From contig VYZB01000168.1 of the NCBI GenBank assembly GCA_013397455.1, forward strand, positions 524,839 to 588,838: a stretch of DNA of 64,000 nucleotides. The letters run 5' to 3'. The position numbers were made by a program, and so were the translations under genes. Of the stretch, positions 38,101 to 49,902 are shown piece by piece. This DNA is from Crotophaga sulcirostris (lineage: Eukaryota > Chordata > Aves > Cuculiformes > Crotophagidae). The first letter of the stretch is position 1. The number at the start of each line of letters is the position of its first letter. Under the pieces are notes generated by a model. It saw only the letters and a program-made list of their open reading frames with translations. It searched no databases and had not been told where the DNA came from.

Positions 38101-40473
38101 AGGAAGACAGAATAGAGAAGACCTGTGAAGGTGAAATCAATGTTTGAATAATACAAGAGGGTGGATAAGGCAGTGCCTGAGCAGAAACCCATGGAGATGC
38201 TGATTTAGTTGGTGTGATGGAGGCTCAGGCCATTGGGATAGGGATGATGTTGGTGAACGGGAGACATGAGTATGGTCTGCTTGGACATATTACAGCTGTA
38301 AAAGGATAGGGGGGGAAATAAAAGACAGAGGTTTGAAACATTATAAGAGAAAAGAAGGCATCTGAGTCTAGCCTAGATATATGCAGAAGAAGGGAAGTCT
38401 AAGGCAAAGAAGCTGCCTGATTTAAATGACTGTTTTGAGTGAGAAGTCAAGGTTGTTTCTCAGGCAGTCTTAACACACTACAGCAAGCAGTCCTGCTATG
38501 GAAAACAACAGACATAATTCAGGCATTTTAACATTTCACACATGAGAATGGTGTTTACTATACCATTCATTCGTCACTGCTTCTTGTCAGTCAGGAGACA
38601 GTGGCCTCTGAATTGGGGAAGTTGAAGGCTTCATGACCATAACATGGTTTCTTCAGCATGTTCATAAGCTAAAGATTTTCCGTAGTGTCATGAATTTCAG
38701 AAAAAATAAGCAAAGTTTGTGGCTCATCTTGCTTTCTTTCTAACACTCCCATGGCTGCCTTGCACTATCCTGCTAGGAGTGGCCAAAGGAGATAACTTTC
38801 TGCTGGAAATGCAAGGAAGAATTTAGAGCCAAACACAAGGAAATATAAGTCGTATGTTGAGATGCTGCTTTATTGACTCACTCACTTTGGGCCAGCTGTT
38901 TACAGGTTGTTCAACAATGAGACAAGAGCAGCAAATACAGTATTTTCTGTTTCCGTGGAAAAAAAACATGGTGACATTTTTCTCCACAGAATTTCCTAAG
39001 TTTGTTTAAAGGAGGACTTCTTGACAATTTCTTGACATCCTGGGGCTAGACTCTGTCACAGCAATTTACTTGGGATCTGCATAGCAGATACATTTTAAAA
39101 GGTCATATAATGGTGGAATATCTTTCTGGGGCCAGACAGAATTGTCCCCCCAGGCTACCAGTTGGAGAGAGCTCTAGCTGGGTTAAAAAAAAGCGAAACA
39201 GAATGCAAATGCTATGTTTTTACATGCTGAGTTTTGGGAAATGTTTAAGCAGAAAAGAAAAGAGTTTTCTAACTTCCAAAGTTAACAAAATGTTTCCTTT
39301 AGGAAAAAATAAAACTTTTTTTTGCTTTTTAGGTTATTTAAATTGACTTTCTGAACAAAAAAACCCAACCAGTGCTAGCTTCAGTGGACTTAGCAAAACA
39401 ATTTGTAGGCCCCACTTTCTGTAATACCCTGCACATTTTCATATTGCTCTGAAGTTGAAGGTCAGCAGAGTGGGAGGTTTGGAGAGCGCTGTGACATACT
39501 TGTGATAATTAGCTACCTCTACTTCTGCTGTTTCTATCCTTCTGGAGGTGGTGCGCATGGCAGCATAGTTAACATGTTTGTCTGAGACCAACGGTCACAG
39601 TAGGCACTCAGCTGTATGGGAAAGTAAGTCAAAGCCATAGAAAATTGGGACTTGACACCTGGGACGCAAAATTGACTGAGTTTAGGTATTTGTGTCTCAG
39701 GAACTAAATAATGCCACTAAGATCCACTAGCAATCTCTGATTCCGGTTTTTCTTTGCCTGTCTACTTGAGGCTAGACATCCAAAGGGCACTATCTTGCTT
39801 TCAGGCTGGAATATCTCTCCATTAGTTTTGGAGGCTACTTTGTCAAAAAAGCTGGTGTTTAGGTTCTCCCAGCAGGACTCGATGTTAAGAAAAATTTCTG
39901 CTAAGACCACTCAATTCCTGTACAGCTATCAGCAATTACCCTGGAAGGAGCAGTAAAGCTAGCCTACAACCCTACCTCACAAGCTAGGTATGTGTTGCAG
40001 TCCTCTTTAAGCCTCGTAGCCAGAACCTTTGAGCTATGAGGAGGTAAGGTGAATACCTGTCCAGAAGATACTGGATTTGTTGCTCACCTCATTTGTCAAT
40101 TTATCTATGTTCTTCCCACTTGTCAATATATGTAGAACCAGGCTCAGTAGTTCCCTAAATATTTATGATAGGAATAGTGATTTCATTGCCAAAGGTCTAT
40201 GTCTAACCCGTGGGTATGCTTGGAGCATTAATTTTCAATGTCACCTAGAGCTATGCTGGTCTGCTCATCTTGTTATAAGCTTTTATATGGTTAAAGCTCT
40301 AAAAAGTAGGTGGGCTCTGGAGAGGATTGGGCTAACTCATAATTCCTCATTTGAATTTCCCAATTGCTTCTTCACACCAAACTCTTCGTCCTTTATTCCT
40401 CTAGAGCATGAAAGCACAGCAACTCCATGACTACTGGTGAAGGGGAGCACCATGTCCCCTCACATCAGGGGGC

Positions 40474-40765
40474 AGAGTTTCACAGTTTCAGAGTTTCACA
40501 GTATCACAGGGTTGGAAAGGACCTCTGAGATCATCAAGTCCAACCTATAATCCAACACTAACACCAACCCATCATCTAAACCATAGCACTCAGTGCCTCA
40601 TCCAGTCTTCCCTTAAACACCTCCAGGGTCGGTGACTCCACCACCTCCCTGGGCAGTGCATTCCAGTGGCCAATCACCCTTTCAGCCAAGAACTTTTTCC
40701 TAACATCAAGTCTGAACTTTCCCTGACGAAGCCTGAGTCTATGCCCTCTAGCTGAGTTCCTTCAA
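40474..40765 (-). mobile_element. CR1 LINE, 5'-truncated 3' fragment (minus)
   Basis: This CR1 3' fragment is in minus orientation, the same direction as CELF4. Read on the minus strand it shows AGGAAAAAGTTCTTGGCTGA, GCACTGCCCAGGGAGGTGGT, CCTGGAGGTGTTTAAGG, TTGGACTTGATGATCTCAGA, GGTCCTTTCCAACC, and then a short TGTGAAACTCTG-type terminal repeat. It is about 290 bp and the least decayed CR1 here, so probably the youngest. It lies in the last CELF4 intron, 1.3 kb past the donor of the RRM3 exon. Confidence 0.95.
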
Positions 40766-42087
40766 TCAAAGGGGAAAATAGTCTGTTCAAAACCTCTGTG
40801 AAAGGGCAGGAGGAACTATGCATTGAAAATGGGCATGAAACTCTTGGAAGTACTGCCTGACATGCAACATAGCTAGGATGAAGTAAAAGTTTTTGGAGGT
40901 GAGCTGTCTAGGAGGGGAAAGGGGAAAGCAAGATGGAAGGGAAGCATAATGTAGAGACTGAGAATGGCTTGAAAATCAAATGAAACTCCTGTAAGTCTTA
41001 ACTCTGGTAGTTTGCCTGAAAGACACAGTCCAGATCAGCTGTAAACAATGGGAAAGAAAAACAATAGTTTGTCCCATTGCAATTCTCAGGGAAGGTCTGC
41101 AAAGAGCGTAGGGTGCCGGAGTATCAGAGATTGCATATCCCAGTGGTGGGTACATGGATAGGGGAGATCCCCCTGTCCGCCAGCTGGGATGGTATCCAAT
41201 GTGGCAGGGTCCCTATGTTGTCATGTTGCCTGAAGGGACCCTTCACAGCAACACCCTTGCAAACAGCAGAATCCTACATGCACACATCACCATATGTGTG
41301 TTTGCTGGCTGAGCTCTCCCATTGTGGGTGCAGCTCAGGGTGTTTCTGAGCTGGAAGCTCACAGGCAGCTGAAACTGTGCTTTTTCCGTGTTCCAGCTGG
41401 TGTGATTGGGCCAACAGTGAGGCCAGAGCTGTGTGAGAATGGTGCAGCTTTCAAACCCAGCCTCTGAGCATGGTCTGTCAGCTGAGGCACAAGTTAGCTC
41501 CATCTATCTGTACCTGTTGTGGTGTTGGCTCAGGTCTAGTGGGCACAGAGCATGGCTGTCTGTGGTCTACCCAGCAGCCATCCACCCAGAAGACCAGGCT
41601 GATATTCAACCTTTGTGCCATTGAAGTCTAATGCATCACAGCTGCTGAAAAAGCTTCCCTCACAGCACTGTCTTTCTTTCAGCCCTATTATGTTTCCTTT
41701 TCCTTGGGTTCAGAATTTCCCCTTTTGCCACATGCCCCCACTGTTGACCCCATCAGCATTTCACCTAGCCCCCTCCATTTTGCTCCAGGTACTTTCATCT
41801 TTTCTGTACCCTCCCATCTCCCCTTCCTAGAGGGAATATTTTCCACCCCGCCACCAGCAGGTGCAGAATCCTACTGCTGGTGAGATGCCAGACCTTCATC
41901 TCTAAGCAGCGCACACAACTCTGAGCATGAGACAATTAGGAGAGAAAGAGGGAAGGGGGAAAGTATTGACAGGAGTAAATTGAGAGAAATCATAAAGCTT
42001 AAGCAGAAAGAAAGCAGTTTGAAAGGTAAAGTATTCAGAGAAAGCCCTTTCCTGGATGAATCTAATTGTTTTGTTATCTTTACCCAC

Positions 42088-42231
42088 CAAAGCATTTACT
42101 TTGGTTTGTCGCCCGATCCACAAACACTTTCGAGGAGATGACATTACCGAAAGGCAGGAACATCTGCATCAGCTCAGCATCCCCAAACTCCTGGGGCAGA
42201 TGGTAGATAAACAGGTTACAGCCCTCTGGTC
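42088..42231 (-). CDS. CELF4: CELF4 RRM3 exon (RNP2 half)
   Basis: This 144-nt coding exon carries the first two thirds of the third RNA-recognition motif. The acceptor is CTCTTGATAG (AG at 42233-42232). The donor is TTTG|GTGGGT (GT at 42087-42086); another GT four bases on (GTAAAG) would shift the frame, so the first is chosen. The translation contains [40 protein letters not shown] and [16 protein letters not shown] is RNP2 (beta-1). [14 protein letters not shown] covers helix 1 and the turn. [10 protein letters not shown] is beta-2. KCFG begins RNP1, which is completed as KCFGFVSF by the last exon, so the intron cuts RNP1. RRM3 binds GU-rich RNA in this family. The 144-nt exon length and phase 1 borders match the standard CELF gene structure. 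No frame damage is seen. Confidence 0.95.
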
Positions 42232-42706
42232 CTATCAAGAGAAAAAGAAGACTCATGAATGGAGAGATATAAGATATGAGAAAGCACATGGTGTTTTACT
42301 TTGGCATCTCCTCTCTCTGACTGGTGAGGGGTCACCTCTAGGAAACAGTCTGTAGACTCTCAGAGGAATGGACAAAGCAGAAGAGTAGGAACTCAGAAAG
42401 TCACCTAGAGGCTACGCTAACTTCATTAAATTTTCCAGGACAGACAAAAAAAATAAACTCTAGAGAAAGAGGAATGCAGCAGCACATGTGGCCATGGAAA
42501 GACAGAATGGAGGGGTCAGAACAAAAAGAATGAAAGATTGCGGTTCATAGTTTTTCTGTGTTCCTCATAATCTTAGTCTAACATAGAGTTTTGAGTGACC
42601 CACACTAACCCATGTTCTTCTCAGTGTCTGGATGTAACCTTTTCATTATTCTTCTGGCAGAAAGATATGCACAAACCCACAGGCTTGTTTTGTAGAATTT
42701 TTCATT

Positions 42707-42734
42707 CCCCCCCCCCCCTCCCCGCCCTTCGCCC
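42707..42734. repeat. Poly-C tract; G-quadruplex motif in CELF4 RNA
   Basis: C12, T, C4, G, C3, four bases, C3 on the plus strand. The sense RNA therefore has four G runs (3, 3, 4 and 12) with loops of 4, 1 and 1, about 475 nt upstream of the RRM3 exon acceptor. Confidence 0.9.
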
Positions 42735-43489
42735 AGCTTGACTCAGCCTGAAGACTCCCCCAAATCTAGACAGTTTGGCCATGTCCTCCATTCTAGAGGG
42801 TTCTGCAAGAGAGATCATAGATGGATTTTAATCCAAATTACTAGACAAGAGGAACTGTCTTTTTTGCCTCAGTGCTGTAACACATGCTCTTACAGACTTC
42901 AGAGGGTGCTTGGAAAAATAACCAGAGAGGAATCTTTAGTTGGATATACAATTTGGTTAAAATAGAGACCCTCAGAAAATATTCTGCTGAAATTGTATTT
43001 TGGGACAGCAGAAGGAGAATCTGCTTTCAGTCAAATAGCCTAGAATGAAACATTTCAATACAAATTTTATTTTTAAGCATGCTGTACTTGAGAAAAGTCA
43101 AAAAGGAACAGGTGTGTCCAAGTGTTTTTGTTGAAAAAGATAAACATTTAAAACCCTTCTGTGTTCACTAGCAGAAAACTGTATCGTTTGAGGAGGCAGG
43201 GACTACATTTTTCATTGTCTTACTTACAAAGGTACTTCCAACTGCTGTCCAGCTCTGCACTGACCTTGACAGGTAACTCCAGTACTGCTTTGCTCAGAGT
43301 GAGGGAAAGATGAAGGGGATACAGTGCATGCTCCTTGCTGTAAGGGTAAAAGAACTGAAGGAAAGAAGGTTTCCTCCTTCTTTCCATTCAGCTCATATGC
43401 CTACAATCCTGTGACCTGACTCAGCCAACTTTCCCCCATTTGCACCTGGGGTACAGTGTGGGGAAGAAAGGGCTTTTTAATACTCTCGT

Positions 43490-44110
43490 TTTCTTCATCA
43501 GGGGATAATTACGGTGTCATAACACTGCAAATTACAACTTTGCCTTTCCTGTTAGGGAGAGGAATTCGCCTATATGCTCCCACCTTTTATTAGCCATTAC
43601 TCATCCCCCTGGCTGGCAGGAGAAGTACGGTGAAGTCAGGATTCTGACAGATGCCCATTTAAAACTCATTAAAATTCCTGGGCCTCAGCATGATTGAAGT
43701 CACAGGCTCTCCACATTTCCTTTTGGATTAATGGAAAATGAAGCCCTAATGAATATTTGCTAAGCACAATTTTCCCCACTAATTTGCTAAAAGGACTGTC
43801 ATGAAGGAACAGCTGATCCTTTGCATCTTGTGCATTTCCTAGAGGTCATGAGGATGGTAACAGGGTTTCTTCCAAATGAGAGGGATAGTGATACGGTGGG
43901 ATAATTAACTAATTAGGCGTCCGGTCATCTGCTTAGCTAAATTACTTTTGAACCTCAGTGGCTCACATTCGGGCTCCCCTATTTCATGCCAAGATTTTCC
44001 ATCTTTCCCTGACCCCCCGTCTGCCTCTTTCTTAGGCTCCTCACTGAGCAACTATCCCTTCTCCAGTCCTTCTTGCTGCTAATTTCCACACAATGTGAAA
44101 TTATTGGCAT
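43490..44110. promoter_or_regulatory. Possible conserved non-coding element in CELF4 intron
   Basis: A 600-bp block, 1.3 kb or more upstream of the RRM3 exon, with many TAAT cores (AAAACTCATTAAAATTCC, GGATTAATGG, CCTAATGAATATT, AATTAACTAATTAGG) set in non-repetitive sequence. It looks like an enhancer-type element. The call is from motif density alone. Confidence 0.3.
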
Positions 44111-47100
44111 GATAAACTAGATATGAAACAGTCTGAAAGTGTTAAACAAACATCGACCCCCTTAGGCGTCTGTTAGAATTTAGAAAATTCTGCCCAGGAG
44201 AAGACCACAGTCCAGAATAACAGGGAAAAATTCATTCCTTCATCTGAACGTGCCCCAAAGCGCTTCTGCTGTGGGATTTGAGAAACACACTATAATAGAA
44301 TGGGTAAAATCTTGGCTTTGCTGCGATTAGTGGCAACATTCCCACTGACATCACCAGAGCCAGCAGTTTGCTCTGTAAAACTGGCAAATTCTTTCAAAAA
44401 TGCCAGCTGCATTTCCTGGGGTCTTGGATGCATTGTACATGAGCATGGATTGTGTCTGCATGTGCTGAGAAACACCTACTAAGGCATAAGGCAGACCAGG
44501 AGGCATTCAACTTCATCTACACCAGGCTTAAAGTTTGGACTCAAGGAGAGAACAATGCTTAGTTCACCTTGAAATCAGCTTTGCCTCACGCTGCTCAGAG
44601 ACCAAGAGGAAGAGACCATGGAGGATTTGAAAAAGCCCAATTCAGCTCTGAAATGTGTCTGGGAAATCCATGCTATGGCTTCGGATACTAACACAGACAT
44701 CCAAAGCCAAATCCACTCTGCTCCTAAATACAGAAGATTTTTGCTAATTTTCAGTGATGAAAAGTCCACCTGCTACTGAGAAACAACCTGGTGTAGTTTG
44801 ATTTGTTTTACCATCCTCATATATGAAAATTCTGCCATTAGAATTTAACAAGCAATTTCTTGTTAAATCCATCCACCTGTAAGTTACCAATCACAGTTAG
44901 ACTCCTTGATAAAGAAGTCACAAAACAAGCTCCCTCTGTCTTAGCCCTTCTGCCTTGTTGTGGTGGCTTTCGCCTGAGTCAAATTAATCTGGTAACTCCT
45001 TGGATTACTACATGTTTATATGTATGGCTGCCTTACGTATATTTTTAAGAAACCAAAGTCACAAGTCGTTCAGCTTAGAATGTTATGAAGCGCTAAGTTA
45101 GTTAGTACATACATGCAACGAGTGTTAAAAGACCCGGTCAGGATCACTAGAGAGAAACGAATATCACAGCTGGTATGACGAAACTTTAGTGAAATTTCAG
45201 CTGTCTTACTGGAGGGAAAGTTTTTGTGTTGGACTGAGTTACTGGGTTATTGGAGATCAGTATGCTTGGTGGTTCAGAGCTGAATACGGTACTAAAGTTG
45301 TTCACACACTCTATTATTTGGTTTCCAAAAGTGTTGTAAGTCAGTGCAAAAATCTAAACCTCATGACATATTATGGAAAGACAATCAAGGTTTGTTTCTG
45401 CTGTAGCTCTTGGTTTTATGGCTTTAAGTTATATTTATTTCTGTTCATTAATACACAAGAAGCACAGATAGCTTCGATTTGGACAAAAAGGAAAGAAATT
45501 TTTAAGGAACATACAGTTTATGAACGATTTGTAAATCACAGGCAAATCATGGCGGATAGCGGAAAACCCATGACTGAGAGCACAGGAGCACAGGTTAAAG
45601 AACTCTGTGTTGGGTCCATAATGGTTTGTCTTGGTTGGCCTCAAGTTGCTAGGCCATTGCTCTGCCCATGCTCTTTACCCTCCAGCTAATTGTTAGTTAT
45701 TTAGCATGGGGACAGCAGGTCACCCAACCTATCCCTGAGTGTCCACTATGAACGTGAGTAAACTTCACGTAACTGGGTTGACATCAGATATCTATGATTG
45801 CATCCCTAACGTTGTCAGTCACTATCATAAGTCTATGACTAGACTGCTCTTCAAACAGTAATTAAAAATGGGCTGTCCTGTACAATTGTATGAAGTTAGT
45901 CTGCAGGCCTTTGGTCAGCTGCACATCTCACCTCTACAGCAAGTACTCAAAGGCTAGAATTTCATTACCTCTTCTGCATCTGCTTGTTATTCATTTCCCA
46001 GCATGAGAGTCACAAGCCTTCACCACTTTATTTTAATATCTAAGTGTACTTCTGAGTTTCAGAAACTACGTCAAGATGAGCAATGCCATACCAATTTAAA
46101 ATTACCCCCAAGTTTTGCCTGGTTGGCATGGCCTAAATCAAAGCTTCATCTTTAGCTTTTAGATCTGTTCCACCCTATGCATCCCGTTAGCTGCCAGCAG
46201 CCTCAGTGCTCATGCAGAAGTAATGACTAATCTCTACAGGAACGTTGCAGCAGCCAAGATGCTCTGGGCTTGTTATCCAACTGGGATCTGGGAGCAGAGA
46301 GTTAGCATTGTTATTAACAATGTGATCGTTGATGTTATTGTTGTGGTAGGGCTGGTTCATTAATGAATCAATGTTTGTGCACATCCTTGCAAACATAACG
46401 TACTCTTCTCAGCTCTGAGCATTATTATTATTAGAGTTCCCTCTTGCTGTGTTTTCCTGTTAAAGGTTAGAGAAGCTTAAAGGTCTTGACCCTCTGCTAA
46501 AAAGAAGCGTTGTGCCTTAGAGTTTCTCCCTCTAGCAAGCAGCAGAGAAAGCCACGGCAGCTAAACACTGCTGGAAAATGAAGGGCACTGGGAACAGCAA
46601 CCACCATAGATTGGTGGTTCATTACATATATCTGGCCCCCAACCAACCTCAATACCAGCTGCTTACAGGAAAGAGCGAGAAGTTATGAAATAACTTGTCC
46701 ACTGGGTGACACTCACCCTCAACCTACAGAGACAAATCTTGCCTCACAAAAACAGGGGGCTTTGCATAGTGGGTCTTCAAAGTATACACAAAAGCTATCA
46801 CTTGCTTCTGATGATTTCTGGCACAATGCTACGCTGAGCAATGATCTGCTCGCCATTTTGTCCTGTGCTTAATCTAACCCCAGTAAGTAATAAAAAGCAA
46901 AGTCCTTCAGCATGGGGGAAACATCTCTGTAATGATATGTTAGGTCTGTGCATCTGTTCTCACAGCAGGGACATGTACTAGAGCTAATCAGGAGCTGGAA
47001 GTTGTGTTCCCCAGGAAATTCTGACATTGGAAAAAAATTAATTCCAAATTAGATCGAAATGCCGACATTTCTAATTTTCTTGCAAAATGAGATTTCTCCT

Positions 47101-47198
47101 CCAAAGTAGTTCTAGGCCATCAGAATGTTTCAGTTTGATAGTGTAATCTTGATTCATTTCATTCTGAATGTTACACTATATTAAAATATTAAATGTCA

Positions 47199-47212
47199 TT
47201 ATATATATATAA
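47199..47212. repeat. (AT)n run in AT-rich DNA
   Basis: A short perfect AT repeat inside a 60-bp AT-rich stretch. Confidence 0.85.
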
Positions 47213-48166
47213 TAACATGTATAACATAGAATATATCTGAATTAGTGATCTAATAGAGGATAAAAGTTGAAATGTAATTATTTAAAATGAAGGTCTCTGC
47301 ACTAAGCTGAAGCACCTGACTTAAATGTCTCACTTAGGCAAGCGGTCTCCTCTTCTGGTCAGAAGGGAACAGTGGACTTCCTGGAGGATGGTTGGGACTA
47401 CCTAAGTGGGATATACATGAGGATCCAGCTGTTCCCCACTGTCTGTAAAGAGAACATCACATGGCATGGTTGTCTCTCAAAACATTTACATGCGATAGTG
47501 GCAGGTTCACCTCTCCTTACTTTTTGCGTCCTGTCCTGCACACTAGCTAATCCAGACTCCTTTCACAGCCAATACAAAGATATAGGTACTTTTACTACAT
47601 GTTTAATGTCATCCTAATATAGATATTGTGCTCTAAAAGGGCTGATTTCTGTTTCCAGGTTATCAATGGAGTCTGAAACAACTAGACCATCTTCTCTAAA
47701 TAACAGGTCTTCCTTTTTTAAATAGCAAGTGTCTGAAATCACATTATCGACTTCTGATGAAGGGCTACCAGTGCTTTGTGTTCTATTGAACTCTTCATTG
47801 CAGTGCAATTGCATTTTTATCTGCATTCTTGTTTCTTGTTTCTAAAAGAGATACCCCTCCCAGCCCCCAACAGGCATTAACGCCAACGTTGCTAGCCAGC
47901 CTTTCCATGGTCCATGCACATCAGCATGCTCCCTTCCCTGGACACTTAGGAGATCTCAGCAGTGACTTCCCATAAGGATGTTCCCACGTATTACTGTTAG
48001 TGCCAATGATACTGTTCCACATATGGAAATTGAGAAAAGGCTTGGTGGACCAGGAATTCAAAGCAATCAGGTGCTTGATGGATACTCTTTAGGTGTGTGA
48101 GGAGGGGAGCCAGTGTGATGGAGATGGTGTGTTGCGGCCAGAAAGGAGGGCAGCCCATTTACTCAC

Positions 48167-48247
48167 CTTCTCTCTGTTGCTGTGGGATCATGGGAGGTGG
48201 CTGTGGGAACGCTTGGCTAATCTGGCCATAAGCAGCAGGATAAGCAG
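48167..48247 (-). CDS. CELF4: CELF4 81-nt linker exon just before RRM3
   Basis: This 81-nt coding exon is phase 1 at both ends. The acceptor is CACTATAG (AG at 48249-48248), and the donor is the strong GAAG|GTGAGT (GT at 48166-48165). It encodes [19 protein letters not shown] and MIPQQQRE, the Tyr/Ala-, Pro- and Gln-rich end of the CELF linker. The same [18 protein letters not shown] transition into RRM3 occurs in CELF3-6 and in related form in CELF1/2, so this exon proves the family more than the paralogue. It sits 1.66 kb downstream, in transcription order, of the weak-donor exon at 49903-49965 and 5.9 kb upstream of the RRM3 exon at 42088-42231. Because 81 is a multiple of three it could also be skipped without a frameshift. 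Both splice sites look ordinary, so I have no reason to call it alternative. Confidence 0.93.
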
Positions 48248-48889
48248 CTATAGTGGAGAGAAAGGGAGATAAGAAATAGGGACAGATTTCAGTGCTGGGA
48301 AGCAAGGAGCTTTCACTCCAAACCATAATAGTAAGCTAGAGATGGCCTTTTCCCCTACACTTTGACTCTGTGAAGGGCCATCCCATGCATCCTGAGATGT
48401 AGCAGAAGCATCACAGTCATGCTCCAGCCAGTGCCCTGAATGCCCAATCTCCTTTCAGCTTCGTCAGCTGTAACACTGGGGACAGTCATACAGCGTATAT
48501 GGGGGTACCTGCTGAGATGTCTCCCAGCAGAGATGCATAACCATCCCAGATGGCACCAGAAACACATTCATTCACGAGCTCAGCACGTTGATGCCCATGC
48601 AGACAGCCACGTGCAGAGTTCCTGCACACATTTCCCTGTGTAATCCCTCTTGCACTCTGATTAATTGACATGCTCATAAAAACAGTTCACACATGTTTCC
48701 CCCCTTACTCTAACCTTCATATGACCACACATTTTTTGCACATACACTGTCTGATATACATTTTCTTTCTGGTCTGTAGAGACTCCCTCTCTCACACACA
48801 AACACTATGGAAACAGTGTGCAGCAATTAAACAATTTTCCCCACCTCAGCTTCCCCACCAAGCAGACAAGGGGAGCCATTCAGTACCAC

Positions 48890-49200
48890 AGATGGTAGAT
48901 GATGTGCCTCACTGCTAAAAATACAGTGTACGGGTCGCCTGCGAGCCCAGAGAGAGGGGGATAGGGGCCATGTGTGTGCAGAGGGGTTAATTAACAGCTC
49001 AAAGGGTTGAGCTGCTTCCCATCTATCAAACCTCACAAGCAATAAATGACAATAACTAAAACACCGGCAAATGAAGCCCTACATGGAGAATTAAATTAAG
49101 TTTCCAGATACAGCGCTGACATGAGATAATAGCCATTCCTCAGCGGGAGCCCATGATTGCTCCAGTTACCACAGGAAATAATGACTTTGGGGTGGCAGCT
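48890..49200. promoter_or_regulatory. Possible conserved non-coding element in the 1.7-kb CELF4 intron
   Basis: Non-repetitive sequence with TTAATTAAC, CAATAAATGACAATAA, GAATTAAATTAAG and CAGCGCTG, between two CELF4 linker exons. In this position it could act on splicing or on transcription. The call is from composition only. Confidence 0.3.
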
Positions 49201-49871
49201 TCCTCGCAATGTTGGTCATGGACACCTCGCGAGGGGAGGCTGAACACGGTGGGGTCGTGGTCTGCACCAGGTCACTTTGGCTGATGTCAGTCCATCAACT
49301 GCAAAGGAGCTGCTCAGCATACAGGGTGATGCAAGTGGAGGCTGACTCACTGGGAACTGTGGAGAAAGCTGCTGGGAAGCCAGGAGGAATCTGTGTAGCT
49401 CCTAAGCAAGCTTCAAACTAACTAGCTGCAGTACGGCTGGTGTAGACATACCCTGAAATAGGGATATGTGCAAACATAGCATAACCTGCCAGGCATAACA
49501 GCAGTGGCTCTGCAGGGTCTGGTCACACATCTCCCCTCCTTACTGCAGCACTCAGGAGACCTGTTATAGAAATTTGCCTCCACATCAGTGGCCTGATCTT
49601 GCACTTGTGTACTGCACTAAGAAATTCGGCCCTGGTCCTGCCGATGAAGTTGCTCTGAGGTACAGGTCAGTGGGAACCTTTTCCTGGGGAAAGGGAGGAT
49701 GTTGCCTCCTTAGGGAAAGAAGACTCTGGGTTTAAAATTTGTTTCCACAAAAAGTACAAATTTAATCTGACAGTCTGTGGTCCCCTGCTGGCCCCTGTGT
49801 CAGCAAGCATCTCCCTGTCCCCTGCCCCCTCAGGTGTGTTCAGAGATTAAAAGCTTGAGAGAAGAGAAAGG

Positions 49872-49877
49872 TTTATT
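49872..49877 (-). promoter_or_regulatory. Candidate intronic poly(A) signal after the weak-donor exon
   Basis: AATAAA on the minus strand starts 18 nt after the in-frame TAG that read-through of the weak donor would reach. A pyrimidine-rich CTTTCTCTTCTCTC stretch follows directly. Use of this signal would make a CELF4 transcript without RRM3. It is a motif match only. Confidence 0.3.
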
Positions 49878-49902
49878 GGGAGAAAGTGTTAATACTAACG
49901 AC

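Larger units (their letters stand above)
21973..42087 (-). other. CELF4: CELF4 last intron of 20.1 kb
   Basis: This long intron interrupts the RNP1 motif of RRM3. It contains an old CR1 of at least 1.2 kb on the plus strand, a younger CR1 on the minus strand, (CA)21, an ATCC-type tetranucleotide repeat, a T8C-type repeat, a one-base gap in poly-T and an octamer-containing stretch at 24860-24960. No coding exon was recognised in it. Confidence 0.9.
42232..48166 (-). other. CELF4: CELF4 intron of 5.9 kb
   Basis: The donor is the strong GAAG|GTGAGT and the acceptor CTCTTGATAG. It holds a poly-C (poly-G in RNA) tract at 42707-42734, an AT-rich homeodomain-motif-rich block at 43490-44110, an (AT)n run at 47199-47212, and an orphan 166-codon plus-strand open frame at 45189-45689 that I do not regard as a gene. 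Confidence 0.9.
48248..49902 (-). other. CELF4: CELF4 intron of 1.7 kb with weak donor
   Basis: This is the shortest intron in the window. Its donor (GTCGTTAG) is weak, while its acceptor (CACTATAG) is ordinary though its pyrimidine tract is purine-interrupted. The middle third (48890-49200) looks like a conserved non-coding block. Confidence 0.9.
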
